DNA of 64,000 nt, from the NCBI GenBank assembly GCA_003342815.1, contig PTEX01000006.1, forward strand, positions 379,338-443,337. The letters are read 5' to 3'. Shown here one piece after another: positions 29,681 through 46,100 of this stretch. The notes below the pieces were generated by a model. The model was not told the origin of the DNA. It worked only from the letters and a program-made list of their open reading frames with translations, and searched no databases. Numbering within the stretch: position 1 is the stretch's first letter; each line of letters opens with the position of its first letter. The stretch is from Eudromia elegans (Eukaryota; Chordata; Aves; Tinamiformes; Tinamidae). The position numbers and the translations under genes were made by a program.

Positions 29681-29975
29681 TAGGGCCTCAACGATTAATC
29701 AAACTATTTGAATATTCGATTAAAAATTGTATCTCTATTGCCTATAACGCCTAATCGAATATTCAGATAAGAATCCAAGATGATCAACGTCACTGAAAAG
29801 GACAGAGAAGAGGCTGCAGAAACCAACCAAGTCAACCTCAAAATCCTGGGATTTTTTTCCACAACACTAGTAAATGTCCAAGTTATTTGTAAAATCTGTA
29901 GGCAGCCTCTATCTCAGCATCAGAGTATCATCTCCTTGTGAGAACATTCAAAAAAAAACACTCCCACACTCCCTT
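29681..29975 (+). mobile_element. Fossil hAT-type DNA transposon fragment with BED zinc-finger remnant
   Basis: The start resembles a hAT terminus (TAGGGCCTCAACGATTAATC). Next come inverted arms GAATATTCGATTA at 29710-29722 and its exact reverse complement at 29752-29764. About 65 bases later one frame reads KSTSKSWDFF (29829-29858), a second frame VICKICR (29882-29902), and a third SEYHLL..TFKKKHSH (about 29920-29967). In order and spacing these match a BED finger: aromatic W-x-F-F, then CxxC, then a helix ending KKKH. BED fingers sit at the N-terminus of many hAT transposases. Two frame changes and stops show it is dead. I could not find the other terminus or a target-site duplication, so the 3' limit is approximate. 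Confidence 0.6.
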
Positions 29976-30351
29976 CTTCTGAGGCTTTCCTGGTGACTTC
30001 AAAAGGTAATGGAGGCTCATGAACTTTGTTTCATCAAGGGGTGAAGCAAACTGACTGGGGTGATGCCAGATGTGTGTAGGTGGGAGGCTCTTAGGGGTTG
30101 GGAAAAGAAGGTTTTAGGAAAGTTGTTTTCATAATAATTTTAATAATGCCACTTTATGGAAGATTGGTGTAATCACCGGCATAATTACCTGTGTATTTTT
30201 AACTAATCATATGCCTCTTGTAGCCTACTTTTAGACAAAATCAGAAAGCCACTTAGGCATCTTTTGATAGAATATGTCATGGTGACTGAAACATATTTAA
30301 GATGTCTCTTCATTTTACACTTGCTTTGCCTGTTTGGAATTTCTGAAATAA

Positions 30352-33386
<3,035 letters not shown>

Positions 33387-35960
33387 AGTGTAAGCAAATT
33401 TCCAGGGCAGGATCTAGATTTTATAATTCAGTAGCGTGAGCTAAAGTTGAGTCAGAGAATTGAGCGTGAAGCTTTCTTTCCTGAAACCACCCAGTTCTTT
33501 AATGAGAAATTCTTGGCAGACATACTTTTGTTAGGACACAGATCACGACCAATTGAAGAACCCATGTGCCATCAATGCCACAAACTCTGTCCTGCCCATG
33601 CAGGGAGCAGCACTAGCTGCAGCTTGCTATTGCAAGCAGAGTTCCCACATGCTATTGCTGAACTTTAGGGGAAACGACTGCTTTTGAGGACTGTGCTAGC
33701 AAGAGCAAGCTACAGAAATTAGGCTATTTCTTCAAACTGCAACAAGAGTTGTGAATGGGGTTGTGTCCAATCCTTTCTCTCTCCCTCTCCCTCCTTTTGC
33801 TAGTAATGCTGCTCCTGTCCTCAGGTTTTTCTAGGTAACTGCTGCTCTGACCCAGGCACACATGGGGCCTTTGCTGTCTCTGCTTTTGCTGTGTGTGGAC
33901 ACAGCACTGACAAACCTGTTGCTCCTGCTCCAATTTTGAGTTAGTCTAAAACATATGAACTTCTTTTCCTAACTCTACTCTTAATATTAGACAATTGTCG
34001 GGAATTTCATGAAACCACTATATTAGTAAAATATCTGTAAAAACTGTGTATCATTTGGAGGGATGGTGGAGAATATTTTTGTTCTTGTTTCTTTTTAGAT
34101 TTTTGCATGACCCACATTTGTTAGGACTTCCTAAAATGCTGTGTAGCTAGCAATTGCAGAAATTTGCATAGTATGAGACTAAACTGAATTGATAATACTA
34201 ATGCTTGCACACTCATATATATATATAACTTCGTCCCTATTACTACATATTATTCAATTTTGAGTATGGGAATTTATGTGTAACATTAATTTTATAGAAG
34301 ATATATAAAATTATTGTAAGCATTTGCATAGGTAATTCTCTTCTGCATAGGCCCATTCTCTCCACTCTCAGGCAGGAGTACCAGGGCTAACAATTTTTGC
34401 TGTGAAAAGGGAGAAGATCCGTAATTTTCACAAAGCTCACTAGTGACTTTGTTGCTGCTTTTGCCTTTTTTGTCAGTGCTTCAATGAAAAAGGTGAATGG
34501 TTTAAGATGAGAAAGAGGTCCAACAATTAAGAAGAATCCCTCAGATGAGCGTGGGATTTGCATGGCAGAGAACATAGGTTGTACTAGAATATAGGCAGAT
34601 ATCCTCAGGCATAAGATACACAGCAGTCCATAATTCAGGAGAAAACTTAAGATTTTGGGTGGGTATGCAGACACTGCTGCTTGTGCTGAGACTGATTTTA
34701 TTGCATCCTGAGTGTAAGGCACTTGCATCGATATTAATGGAGAGTACCAGATTTCTACCCCATGCACCCTCAGTTTCCCTGTCTACAGAGCCACCTGTCT
34801 TGCTCCACGCTCAAGTTCCTGTGCGAGGCAGCATGAGGGCAGTTGGGATGATCAGGCACGTAGCCTTTGAGCAAGAGCTCCTGGCTGTAGCTAGCACAAG
34901 TGTGTAGATTTACTGTTGTCTTCAGGGGGCTATTTGGTGCTTAAGAACAAGTACCTACTTAAATATTTGGCTGCATCAAAATTTGAAACCACAACAAGCC
35001 CTTGAATTTCTAAGCATTTCAGGCCATAAAATCTAAGATTACATTTAACAGCCAAATTGTTCTCATAGGTTTAGGGAGAAAATCCTCTATGGGTTATAAG
35101 CAGGGACCAGGCCTTCATAACCTATTATAACCCATTTTAAGTGATGTCGCTTATAAACCCAGCTGGACAAGGCTGCCTGTAGGGACATCCCATTCTTCAG
35201 CATTGATTTCCACCCACAAGGGAATCCAATTCATTTGAAAGCTTTACAGCTGCTGCTTCTTTCCATTTGTGAATTGATAGCAGAGGAAGAGAGAGGCAAT
35301 CCTCGGTGAGAGAATTAGAGATGAAATTAGCTAATATCAATTTAAAATTCAAAGATCAGGATTGCTGGAATATTTTTTTAAATTCATTTGGTCTTGTAAG
35401 AAAAAGACTCTGGCAGACACCTGAGTGCTCTGCCAGGGAGCCTTCCTCTTCATTTCCCAAAGAAATATTAGGGGCCTGAAAGTTACCCTCTTTCCTCAGC
35501 TCACTGTTTCCCCAGCTCCTTTTCCAAATGTAGAAAGCTCTATTCCTCCTCCTTGAATTGCCTTGAATTTCAGAGTCAGCAGTGAGGTCTCCTCTACTTC
35601 AGTGTGTGCCTAATTCTTCTTATGGGACCCTGCTGCTATAATATGCTTTTGCATGTGCCAAATGAGGCTGAAGTAACTCCTGGGTTGGGACGGTGGTGGT
35701 TTGGAGGACTGGGAGGCAGGGGGCAGCAGGTGTTTGCTCCATCGTCTCTCCTCTGATGCATGTGAGCTAGAGCTCCGTCCTGGACTGTGAGGGTCCTGCT
35801 TTCTGGTGAGATCGTCAGAGCTGATGCCCTTGTCCCCTTTTTCTCCAAGTCTCTGGGAGTTTTGCTCCCACTTCCATGAGAAACATCAAGCCCTCAGCCC
35901 GGGGTTTCTAGTCTTGTTGTTGCACTCACATAGTCTTCATTGTTCTACAGCTCAAAAGAC

Positions 35961-35984
35961 TTTTTTTTTTTTAAAAAAAAAAAA
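35961..35984 (+). repeat. T12A12 homopolymer palindrome
   Basis: Twelve T are followed directly by twelve A, a perfect self-complementary sequence. Such junctions are easily melted and prone to length change. No retroposon with target duplications is evident around it. Confidence 0.9.
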
Positions 35985-38900
35985 GCATCTGGGGCAGGCA
36001 GGATCCTGTCTCCAAGAAACACTCAGTAGGAATGAGATGCCTTACTTCTTTACCTGCCTTTGGAAATCCTAGCCCCAAACAAATACATGTACAAACTCAC
36101 CTAGTCACTATGACACCAATGCTGGGTCTCTCTGATTCGTTTACCTGGATTCATTCTTCTACAGCCAGTTTCATTTCACTGCAAGTGTCACAATGTCTTG
36201 ACTGCTGGAGATGGCTTGTAAGATGGAAATATGTTGAGGCCCTACTATGAATCCTGCATGCAGATGATTTGCTGTCTGCAGCTTCACACACTCAGCCAGG
36301 TGGAGTGAGGCAGGCGTCCAGCAAAGGAGCATCAGCAATGTTTAAAAGCAGCAGTAGTTTTGAGGAAAACTCTGAGCAGCTGAAAGCACACAGTGAGCAA
36401 CTCTGGCTGCTCTGAGGGAAGAAATGGGTAGAGCACAAGGACATCTGAGCGTGCTTGAGCTTTTGTGTTGGTATTTCTATTTCTGCAAACTCTTCCCCTA
36501 AAGCTTGGACAGTCAAGCCAACCTGGCAATGCCAGGCTAAAAATGTGTTAGAAAGGCAACATTATTTATATATATGCTCACATATATGTGCACACACAGG
36601 TGTGCACTGTTTGGGCTGTAACCTCTGCTTTTGGTTATTTGTTGCCAGTCAGTTCAGAGTTTCTCTGGGGTTTGTCCTAGCAATATTTCAAAGCCTCTTT
36701 AATCTGCCTTCCCCAAAAGCAGGTCTTTAGAAACACACTATCAAGAAGGGTAGTTAAAGAATTCAAACCCCATGAAGTGTTTACATTTAAGTACTTTTTT
36801 ATGATTATATGATAAAAAGAAAGAACTTTGTGGCCTCTGCCCATGCAGCTGCTCCTGCTGCTGCCCATAGCAAAGCTCTGGGCCACAGTGGTGCATTCTG
36901 CAGGTTGCAGGTGTTGGAGCGCTATGTTTCCCTGTGACTCAACAAGTCCTTGCTCCGACCTGTGTAAATTACCAGTAAGACTGTGAGAGTTTGCACAGAC
37001 CTTGCCTTGTCAAACGCTAACTGATGCTGCTCTCCAACACCCTGGAGCATTGCCACAAGGTATTTTGCTATATTGAAATTATTGCATATGTACTGGCTAT
37101 CACCTGTTTTTAACTCCCTTCAACTTCCCTGTAAATTCCCTGTCAACAGTGCACATTGGGTTAGAAAAAATAGCAGCTAAAATATTTTGTTAAATTTTTG
37201 AGTCAATGCTAGTTTTTCACTTTATTTTTGTAAAGAAACAATTGAGGCCTTTTTTTTAATAGAATTTTTCCCTTTAGGGAAAAAAGACTCATAGCATCTT
37301 ATCCTATGAATCCATAAGACATCTTTCATCTACGAGCTTTCAATAGGAATCACAAAGATAAGCTCCTGATGATTCATTTTAAAAACTGAAGAACAGATGC
37401 TTGCTATAGAAAATAATCACTTTGCTTAGAAAAATAATTATTGTAATAATCAGTGGTGGTTGTTTGAATACATAGACCTCATTCACGAAGGCATTCAGTG
37501 CCAAGGACATGTGTATGCAGCAGGTACAGAGATACACTCCAGAGACAAATCCCATTGCTCAGCTTTGTACTAGAACTGGTTTTTCAGCACGACCTCTGAA
37601 CACACATCAGTCTGTGCTGTGGTCTTAGAAAGCACAGATTTAAATGTGCAAATTCCAAACTGATGTCACCTGCAACATGCTCAGTACAAGAACGAACAGG
37701 CAAACCTTGAGTGAATGTAGCTTTTCTTACCCCTCCCTTCAAATCTTATACCCCACACAAAATGCATCTAAAGTCACCTTTGCATTTCTTGACAAAAACA
37801 CATCCAGGCTGTAATGTCCACAGTTTATAATCTGATTTGGATTTTAGTAGAACTTTGCTCTTAAATCTGCTTGGGTGTGGACATTCTTGAACTAATGGAA
37901 ATCTAGTCTGTATCCAGATACTAAATTTGTGTCTCAGGTCATTTCCTCTGCTGATGGAAATAGGCCATTTTTATCTCATTGGAATTTTTGCTTTCAGAGG
38001 AAGACCCTGGAGACCAAAAGTATTCCCTCCTCATACTTAGCCAGTTTAGGAAGAGAGTCAATTTTTGTGTGGCTGCTTTCCACACCTCCTCATACAGCTC
38101 CAGGAGTGGCAACACTGTTTTAGGGAAAAGGTTTTCACCTTATCCCCTAAAGTATATGTTTCTCTACTTGTCCTTTATTAAGAAAATGTAAAACTATCTT
38201 GAATTGTGTTTTGTTCTATTTTTTTTTTTAAGTAGCAAGTTTCCTTCAGTAATTTTTGCACAGAAGACAACGCTTTGAAATACTCCTGGCATAGATGGGA
38301 GAAACCACAACTGCACTCTCTCAAAACATTTCACAGTTGTTTCTGATAGATTTGACTGCAGTTTGCTTAATATATAGCAGGTACTGTTTATTTAAATGCA
38401 GGCATGTAATTCATAGTAACTTTCCAATTTGTTGTTGGGAAGAATATTCATATAGCAATGCTTTCTACTGAAATTTACTTCCTTTTGTCCAGGCCAAAGA
38501 GTGTAACTGAGCTGATAATACAAACACAGATTAATGTGAATGTAATCACCTGAGTGCTTAAACTTTTCTACCTCTCATAGCTGCTATAATTGTTTGAACT
38601 GTTGTTGAATACAATAGTCGAAAGCACTGGATCTATATATGAGTATAAATCCTGTTTTCATAGATAATTTAAGGATTTAGCAACTAACACTTCCTAATCT
38701 ACTGTGAGATCATGTTCCCTAAGAAATGGGCACAGACCCCAAAGAAGGGCTTTGGTTTGGGAACCAAATTTAAAATATGGAGAAAGAACCCTCTGATTGG
38801 TCAAATAAGGATATTTTTAGTTTTTTCTCACCAATGTAAAAGCCAATAACTGCAGTTTATTAGATGGTTATTAGTGCAGTTTATGAGAAGGTTATGACAA

Positions 38901-40315
38901 CCTGAACTGTTGCGTTTCACTAAGGACCAGAAGTGATGAACTCTCTTGATAATATGACTCAAAGAGACGTTCTTCACAGCCAGACATCTGCAGAGTTGTC
39001 ACCCCAAATGTGAGAGGTGGTGGTTTAATCCCCTACACTGAAGAGATATGAACCCCATCTATCAGGCAAATACTCGCATCACAATGTTATTCTCAATCTT
39101 CCTCAAATCCTTCAATTGGAACTTTTTTTCACTTGGCTTAAAATTCAGAAAAAAAATGACATTTAGTCTTGTGGCTGTGATATTTATCAAGGAGATAAAG
39201 CACTTAACAACAAGAAATGCTCACTGAAATATTGAAATAACTTGAATTATTTGTATATTGTGGAAACTCTGTTTGAGAAGCTTTTTCTCTCATCTTTCTC
39301 TGGGATTATGTTGTAAAGTGAGGGTTGAAATAAACTTTGAGAGATGGGAATGAATTTACATTTTACTGCTGACCTCCTGGATGAATTCTCGCATAACTGA
39401 GTATCTATCCTCATGGGGCTTTATCTCCTCCCTGTTTTTTCCCCTCAATTTTCCTCAGATTAGGACAAATTTGACCTATGTCAACAGAGTCTGAACAAGG
39501 ATTATAAAAGTGAATGAAATTGCAGTTTTACAGTAGGTTTTATTTTCTGAAAATGAAAAAAGGAAAAAAAACTTTCCTAGTTTTTCCAGTTTATCACTTT
39601 GGCTTTTTTACAGTCTGACGCCAAATCCTTCCTTTTACATAAGCCAGGCCCGATCCTGGTGATACATTCCTTTAACAGATTCACACGGCTGGTGCCAGCA
39701 TTCCCTCAAGGAACCCAGTGGCTTTAAATTAATGAAATATTAGACCATAGATCAGGAGAGGAAAGCAGTATAGTGTTTGAAAATCCCCTGTCATAGTATT
39801 CCACATGACACAGCCCAGAGCTTTTTGCCCACTCATTCCTACAACACAGGGAATTATTTTTCCCTGTAAACATGGAGAAATTGAATAATTTGTGTCTAAA
39901 GCTCAGTAAATCTTTCTACAACATGTTGGTCCTGATTTAACTGATTAACCACTTCCACTTTCAAGGCTGCCGCTGTGGTTTTAACCTTCATTTTTAAAAT
40001 AGTATCAGTATCAGCTGAGTACCTGACTTCAGAAGGTGCTTATTAAGCCACAGTTTTTAACAGTTGAAAAAAGTCTCTTTCTTTTGCTAAATGATCCTGA
40101 GGACACCCTTGCTGTAGCGATGTCTTTCAGTCATGGAGAGGGGAACAACTATACTGGGGTCCACCATAACCCACACCAGAGCATCTGAGTGGTATTGCAC
40201 CAATCCTGCTGAATTAAGCAAACACTGTTGCTCAGACCAAGTTTCACAATCAAGAAATCAAGGTATTGTGATCTAGACTAAACTGCTAAGAAGTTTTTGC
40301 AGGTTTATGTTTACC

Positions 40316-40346
40316 AAAAAAAAAAAAAAAAAGAAGGAAAAAAAAA
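40316..40346 (+). repeat. A-rich run
   Basis: Seventeen A, then AAGAAGGAAAAAAAAA-type sequence. It could be the tail of an old + strand retroposed copy, but no body is recognised before it. Confidence 0.8.
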
Positions 40347-41619
40347 GTTCCACTAACATCTCCTTCCCCTGGGTCGCTGCTTCTCTAAACACATTCCTGC
40401 AAACTTTCAAGAGGGCTTCATTGACATTGAGCTGATCAAACCCTATTTCTCATGACTTTTCCTATTAGAAGAAGAGAAGCATTATTGAGGGGAAGAGCAG
40501 AGTGCCATAAATCAGAATAAAACCGGTGAGGAAAACTAATAGTGTGTTTGCTATGAGGGAATTCAATGCACATCCACGGAGGCAAGGGACCCAACGTGGC
40601 AGATCTTGACACTAATTTTGGGCTTAGCTCATCTCGGTTGCTTGCAATTCACTCATGCTTCTACACAAAATGCAGAACATGGGTGGTACAAGTTTGGGGC
40701 AAATTACTACAGAAAACCTCTGCTTTCAACCCAAGTGTCTCCCCAAATCCCATGTACAGCCCATTGCCCTACGCAGCTTGTGAACTGTGTGGTGACCAAT
40801 GGAATGTCCCCAGGTCACTGTAAGCTTGCTGTTAGTAAAAAGGAGTGCATTAACACCTTGGCTATAGTTTTAAAAGGTTTGTCTGTCGTGTGGTACCACA
40901 TGCAAAGGTCTGAAATGAATCTTTATTGCTTACATCCAGTGCAGAGCCTGAAAGCATTTCAGCTTCTCTGAAAATATATGTCCTGTTGCTTAAATATTTG
41001 TGAGCTGTTGTCTCTTAGAGCCACTTGAGAAAGCTTTATAAAAGCCAAAACACCATGCTATGCTGCTAAAGAGGTCCCTGTATAATGGATGTTTTGGAGC
41101 ACAAATAGAACAGTTTTTCATAATTTGTTTAAGCATTGAAAGCAGGAGAAGGGCAGATCTTTAGCTGGTGTGTACAGTTTCGCATTGTGGGCCATACTGG
41201 AGCCTTCCCAGGCTGCACAAGCCAAGAATAGAACTTGGTGTATTTTTGAATATTATCTTTCATGCTTTGTATGGTCCTTTGCAGTGTAATGACTGCTGAT
41301 TTGGAGCATTGATTGCATGATTTTCACAGAAACAGAATTGGAGTTACGTTTGTTATTGTTTTGATACAGTATCAAAAGGGAAGTCTTTTATTAGCATTTT
41401 TGATATAGCCATTTGTAAACATCCAGCAAATAAAACCTGCAAGTCCAGTCCTCCTACTAATGAAGCCATTGAAAAAGTTTCCTTTGACTTTAAAAGGAGC
41501 TGGAATTAGTTCAATGTAGGCGACATTATCTAGTGTATTGATAATGAATTAATGTGTTTTATATATTGAATGCTTTTTGCTGGACAGTGCATTGGCTTTT
41601 TATGATTTGGTGACATACA

Positions 41620-41625
41620 AATAAA
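41620..41625 (+). other. Candidate poly(A) signal AATAAA, possibly the TMEM179 3' end
   Basis: AATAAA is followed within about 15-35 bases by T/G-rich sequence (GAAAATGTG, then CCTTGGTTTATTG), the usual arrangement of a cleavage and polyadenylation site. The AT-rich 700 bases before it contain no gene and resemble 3' UTR sequence. The link to TMEM179, 8.2 kb upstream, is inference. Similar hexamers at about 39329, 40513 and 41429 are alternatives. Confidence 0.25.
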
Positions 41626-42997
41626 TTATTTGAAAATGTGATACCTTGGTTTATTGCGCTCATTCCCCCTTCCCTCTTTCCTCCTGCTACTGTCTACTCT
41701 CATCATCTTCAGGAACACAACTTGTTTCTGTGAGCCCGACTATCCTTGAGCAAGGAACTGAGAAGAAACAAGGCCCCTTGTCCATTTTCTTAGGGGTTCC
41801 TGAGCTGACAATATCCTTTTTCTGTAGTCATGCACTTCGTCTCCTGTACTTGCTTCCAAATGGCAAAAGACAGAAGAGATGATTAAACCTGCTGCTGTGG
41901 GCTGCTGCAGGCTAGGAGGCTTGGAGAGGTGGAATGAGGAAGAAGGACCAGAAGCAGAAGCCTTTGGCATTGCCTGTTACTAGTGCTCATGCTAGGTGCG
42001 TTAAAAGGTTAAAAAAATAAAAAAAAAAATCTAGTGTTGTCTCACTCTGTTCTTTCCTATCTCCTCCTGTTGTGGGTGTACAGAGAGGTCTGCTAGCCTA
42101 ATCAGGTGCTGCTGATGTGCTGAGCCTCCCTGAGGAGGGTGCTGGCTGCTGTTCTCCATTCCCGCTGCAGGAATGTCCATACACTGCTGGGCAGCAAGCA
42201 TCCCACGCCCTTGGGTCTGCTGATTTCTGTGGTGCCTGAATTTAATACTCACCACACAGAGGATACCAAGCATCACTTCTACACTTGCACCTCTAGGCCC
42301 TCTTGCTAGCCTGTTTCCATGCATAGACCTCCTTCTGATGTCCTCTGACCCTCTTGTTCTTGCCATTCCAGACACTGCTCCCGGGAAGGCCACCTACCCT
42401 TTGTGTGCTTCAAAAAATGCATCAGGAGTCCTCTACAACTCTTTCTGTCCTTTGAAGTGTAATCCTCACCATTTCCAATGCAGATTAAACAACTGCTCAG
42501 TTCTGGTTGTTTTCAGGTCTCCTGATTTCTAAAGGGATATACGGACTGTGGCACCAGAATAAATTCATGAGGGCATCCTGACTCTTTGCAATAAATTATG
42601 CACTCTCTCTCCTTTGCTTCTCTTTATGGACAATTCTCTGGAGTTACATTGAAGGGAAATATTAGCCAGAATGGTCAATAAAGGAAATATTACCCAACAT
42701 GGCCTATTTCATGAAATTTTAGAGCTACTCTTAGCTCTTCCGCATGGACACATAGAAAAACAGCTTCAAACAAGAGGAGGAGTCCAGCTCATAGCAAGGC
42801 AAGAGGATCTGGTGGTGGATAGAGACTAGGAAGAAGGGGCAGAATGGATAAAAAGGTGTGAGATGGGTGCCTATGTAAGAAGGAGAATGGACGGATGTGT
42901 TGTGAGTTCTAGTGTAAGGAGATAAAGTTTGCAATTAAATGATCAGCAATTAAATTGCTCCAGCAATTCAGTGCAGATCAGAAATCAAGATTTTTGG

Positions 42998-43106
42998 TCC
43001 TATTCCCAGCCCTGCTATTGTCTTGCTTCATTCACCAATATCCATAGATTTTCTCAGCTTCAATTTCTTTATCTGCGAAATATTACCACACTTACAGGGA
43101 CAGGGT
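42998..43106 (+). mobile_element. MIR-like ancient SINE relic
   Basis: Order and spacing follow the MIR consensus: ATTCCCAGCCCTGCTATTGT corresponds to the block after the B box, and CTCAGCTTCAATTTCTTTAT followed by CTGCGAAAT corresponds to the CTCAGTTTCCTCATCTGTAAAAT block. A final ACTTACAGGG matches ACCTCATAGGG. The element is diverged and truncated at both ends. MIR elements are old enough to be shared across amniotes. Confidence 0.45.
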
Positions 43107-46100
43107 TAAGCTGTTATTTAGTTCAAACATTCTGGTCGTGCTTTGAATTGAGTTTGTTTCGACTTTCTGCAGTCTGTCATGCATCTGGCTGACTGCAGCA
43201 AACAGTCCTGACCCAGGAGACCTTGCAAGGCCATGGCCTGAATTCAGCAGACAGCTCAAGCGCTGCTGTTGCCAATGCCTCAAATCGTCCCCATCAGAGA
43301 GCCTCAGCAGAAGCTAAAAATAGCTGTTCCTCTGTTTAATTTCCCTGACAGCCTTGATGCAAGAGGCTTTCTCATGGTGTGCCTCCCACACATGACAAAC
43401 CTGGGCCCCAGCAAGACGCATGTGCTCTTTCGTGTTTAAACCAGGTCTGCAGAAAGGTGGTCCCAGGGTCCATCTCTTGGCAAGCAGTGCAGGAAGGTGA
43501 GCCTTCATGTGCATTTTGAGCTCTCTGCTCGTGTTCAGAGCCCTAAGACATCTCATTTCCTTGCAAGGTCAATCCAGGCTTTACTTGTTACGAAAAGCAG
43601 TGAGTTTCAAGGGTTGTGCTGCCCCTGCAAAGGAAGGCTCCTGTTCTGTATGTGCTAGCTACAGACATGTCTGTCCAGATCCAAAAAAGGAAACCCACCG
43701 ACTTGCCAAAAGCTTAAAAGCATACGCATTAAAAAACCCATAAACATTAAAAAAATAAAGCTTTTGGTGAATACAGCATTCCCAACTTTTCTATCAGAGA
43801 GTGACCAGCACACAAGTTTAAAATCTTTCTTCTTTATTATCTAAAAAGCAAAGCTGTGGTGGGGTGAGAGGGAAGGAAACCATGGTTGAACTTACCCTGG
43901 ATGCTCGGGATACATGATGGGCTTGTGCAAAGAGCCACTGAGCTAAACGCCTCCTGCAGCAATCTCAGGTTCCCAAACGGGCAGCTTGTCATGTACAACT
44001 GCTGTGGACCTTGGACATCTGAGGATAAGCATGAGATTAGCCCTGAAGTGACCTCTTTTTACCTCTAACACTGCAACTTTTTGGATCCATTTTCAATCAG
44101 ATTGCTGTCCACCTTCCTCTTGGGTGCAGCTACATATTTTGCTCCTGCTTTGTCCTTTGCCTACTTTAAGTCTGTGGGCTGCTTAGGAGAAGATTGTAGC
44201 GGCAGAGATATATTGCCTTCTTTTTTTTTTAAAGTCAGTGAAAAACAAAGCACCAGATTTCCTTCTGTTTGGTTGGCTGCGATGGCAGGGGAGCTCAGGA
44301 CATTTTCTCACAAATGTTACTTCCATCTTCTCTGCAGTGTGTTCTGTCTCCCTTTTTTTTCAACTTTTATAGGTTCTGATGTCATCCTTGTCATAAAGAA
44401 TAAAACCAAGCATTCGTATTCTTTAATGTCACTTGAAAAGGATTTTGAAAGCTGCTGCTGCTATTTTTGTCAAAGAAAAAACAAAGCAGGGAAAACTGCT
44501 GTTCATAAACCCGCACGTGCTTGCTCTCCTCTCAGATGATCAGGACAAGGTCCGACTTTTATTCCATTAGCTCCATTAAAATGATCCCCTTCAGAGAGGT
44601 GCATACTATGTTCTGGTAATGGAGGGATAGTAGGGCTGTATCCCCCCCATCTTCACAAATAGTTTGTACTACCACTATATAAGGCCTTGAACACATGGGC
44701 ATAAATGCATAATCTGTCTAAAGGCAAGTGCTGTCATAAACACTGTAAGCTCAGCCCGTAGGTTTTATGGACTGAATCAAACACAAAGGATTAAACTACT
44801 GAGTTGATAATTGACCTGGGATACAATGCTGCTGTGCATGATATTAGACAAATATACAATTTATCATTTAAATGACTTTTCATGCTCTTTTTCACAGCTG
44901 GGACTCAACTGAAACATTAAGAAACAGTTTTTGCCCATTGAGGCGAAAATGCATGAAGGAAAAAAGAAAGATGTTTGCCAGGATTTTACTAAAACTCCTT
45001 TCACAATTGTAGAAATATAGTAAATTTGTCAAGCCTTTGGCCACAGAAGGAGTGTTTGTGCAATAGTTCAGCTTTATTTGAACTTTACAGAATTACCTTC
45101 AGGAGACTTGAGGAGAAAGACGGTTTGGTAGTTAATGCCTTGATCTGAGGCTCCAGAGACATATTTCAAGAGCTTTCTGCTGCCTGCATGTGTGAATTCA
45201 ATGAATTTCTCTATCTGCCTCTGCTCCTCAGACCTATGGTTTGTAACCTCTTTAGGGAACAAAGCTAAGATGCTTGTTCTCTGGATGAGGAAGCCCAAGT
45301 CTGGTGAGACCTGTAGTTGCCTCCATGACGACACAGTGATGACAAAAGAGAAAGGAGAGCAAGTGAGTGTGGGAAGTGCATAACAGGGATGGTTTTATCC
45401 TCAAGGTGGGTGCTCACACCTTCCCTGGCATATAACTGGAGCAGACTGGGTATCTTTTTGTGGCTGGAGCTGGTGAGCAGTGCTCAGAGATGCTTGTCAA
45501 GCCTATCATAGCCAGAGAAGATTGTTACTGCCTCGTAAACCAAGTCCAGCATTTCTGAGCAACATGCCTTATCTGAAGAAAGAAGATAACAAGTCGGGAT
45601 TGAAATTCTTCCAGGACTTTGAAATCTTTCTTCATGCTGGTGTAGTAGAAACTCACGGCTAGGATCAGCACGGCACAAAATGAGAGCCACAGGAACACAG
45701 GCAATCCAGATGACGACCTGTCATGTACTGGAAAGGGGTGGAGAGGAGAAAGAAAGCAGCATTATTTTGGTGTCATCTTAAACACTTCCCAGTTTTGACC
45801 CCCTGCTGATGTCTTTGTCCTGCTTTTCTAGGAACAGCAGGATACACAGGGCTCTGGTTGTGAAAACTTCAGAAGGCATCAGTTAAGTGATAGGGAGTCA
45901 CACCTCTCTGTGGAGGGTAGTGAATATAAAAGATCTCATCTAATGGAGCATTACAAGAGTTTAATTATATACAATACGAATGAGATTACCATAGCTAATG
46001 CATAATCTCAAGTTTCCTTCCAGCAATTATTTTTTGTACATTTAAACTAAACGTTGGGTTAAATACTAGGAGGATATTAAGCAACCGCATCTAATTATTT

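Larger units (their letters stand above)
33387..41640 (+). other. TMEM179: Possible long TMEM179 3' UTR and downstream DNA
   Basis: No further coding exon is visible after the stop codon. Canonical AATAAA hexamers on the + strand are rare near the stop; I found none before 39329, and the best-placed one is at 41620. Long 3' UTRs are common in brain-expressed vertebrate genes, so the transcript may run several kilobases, but an earlier non-canonical signal is equally possible. Simple features inside include a TA run at about 34214-34227, a T12A12 palindrome at 35961-35984 and an A-rich run at 40316-40346. Confidence 0.3.

Noticed and set aside
34757-34790. CCTCAGTTTCCCTGTCTACAG resembles the MIR 3' block
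   Set aside because: Only one block matches, with no supporting upstream or downstream similarity.
44081-44539. 152-codon plus-strand frame with a hydrophobic start
   Set aside because: It has no recognised domain, no start or splice context, and low-complexity stretches. The length is within chance for this AT composition and window size.
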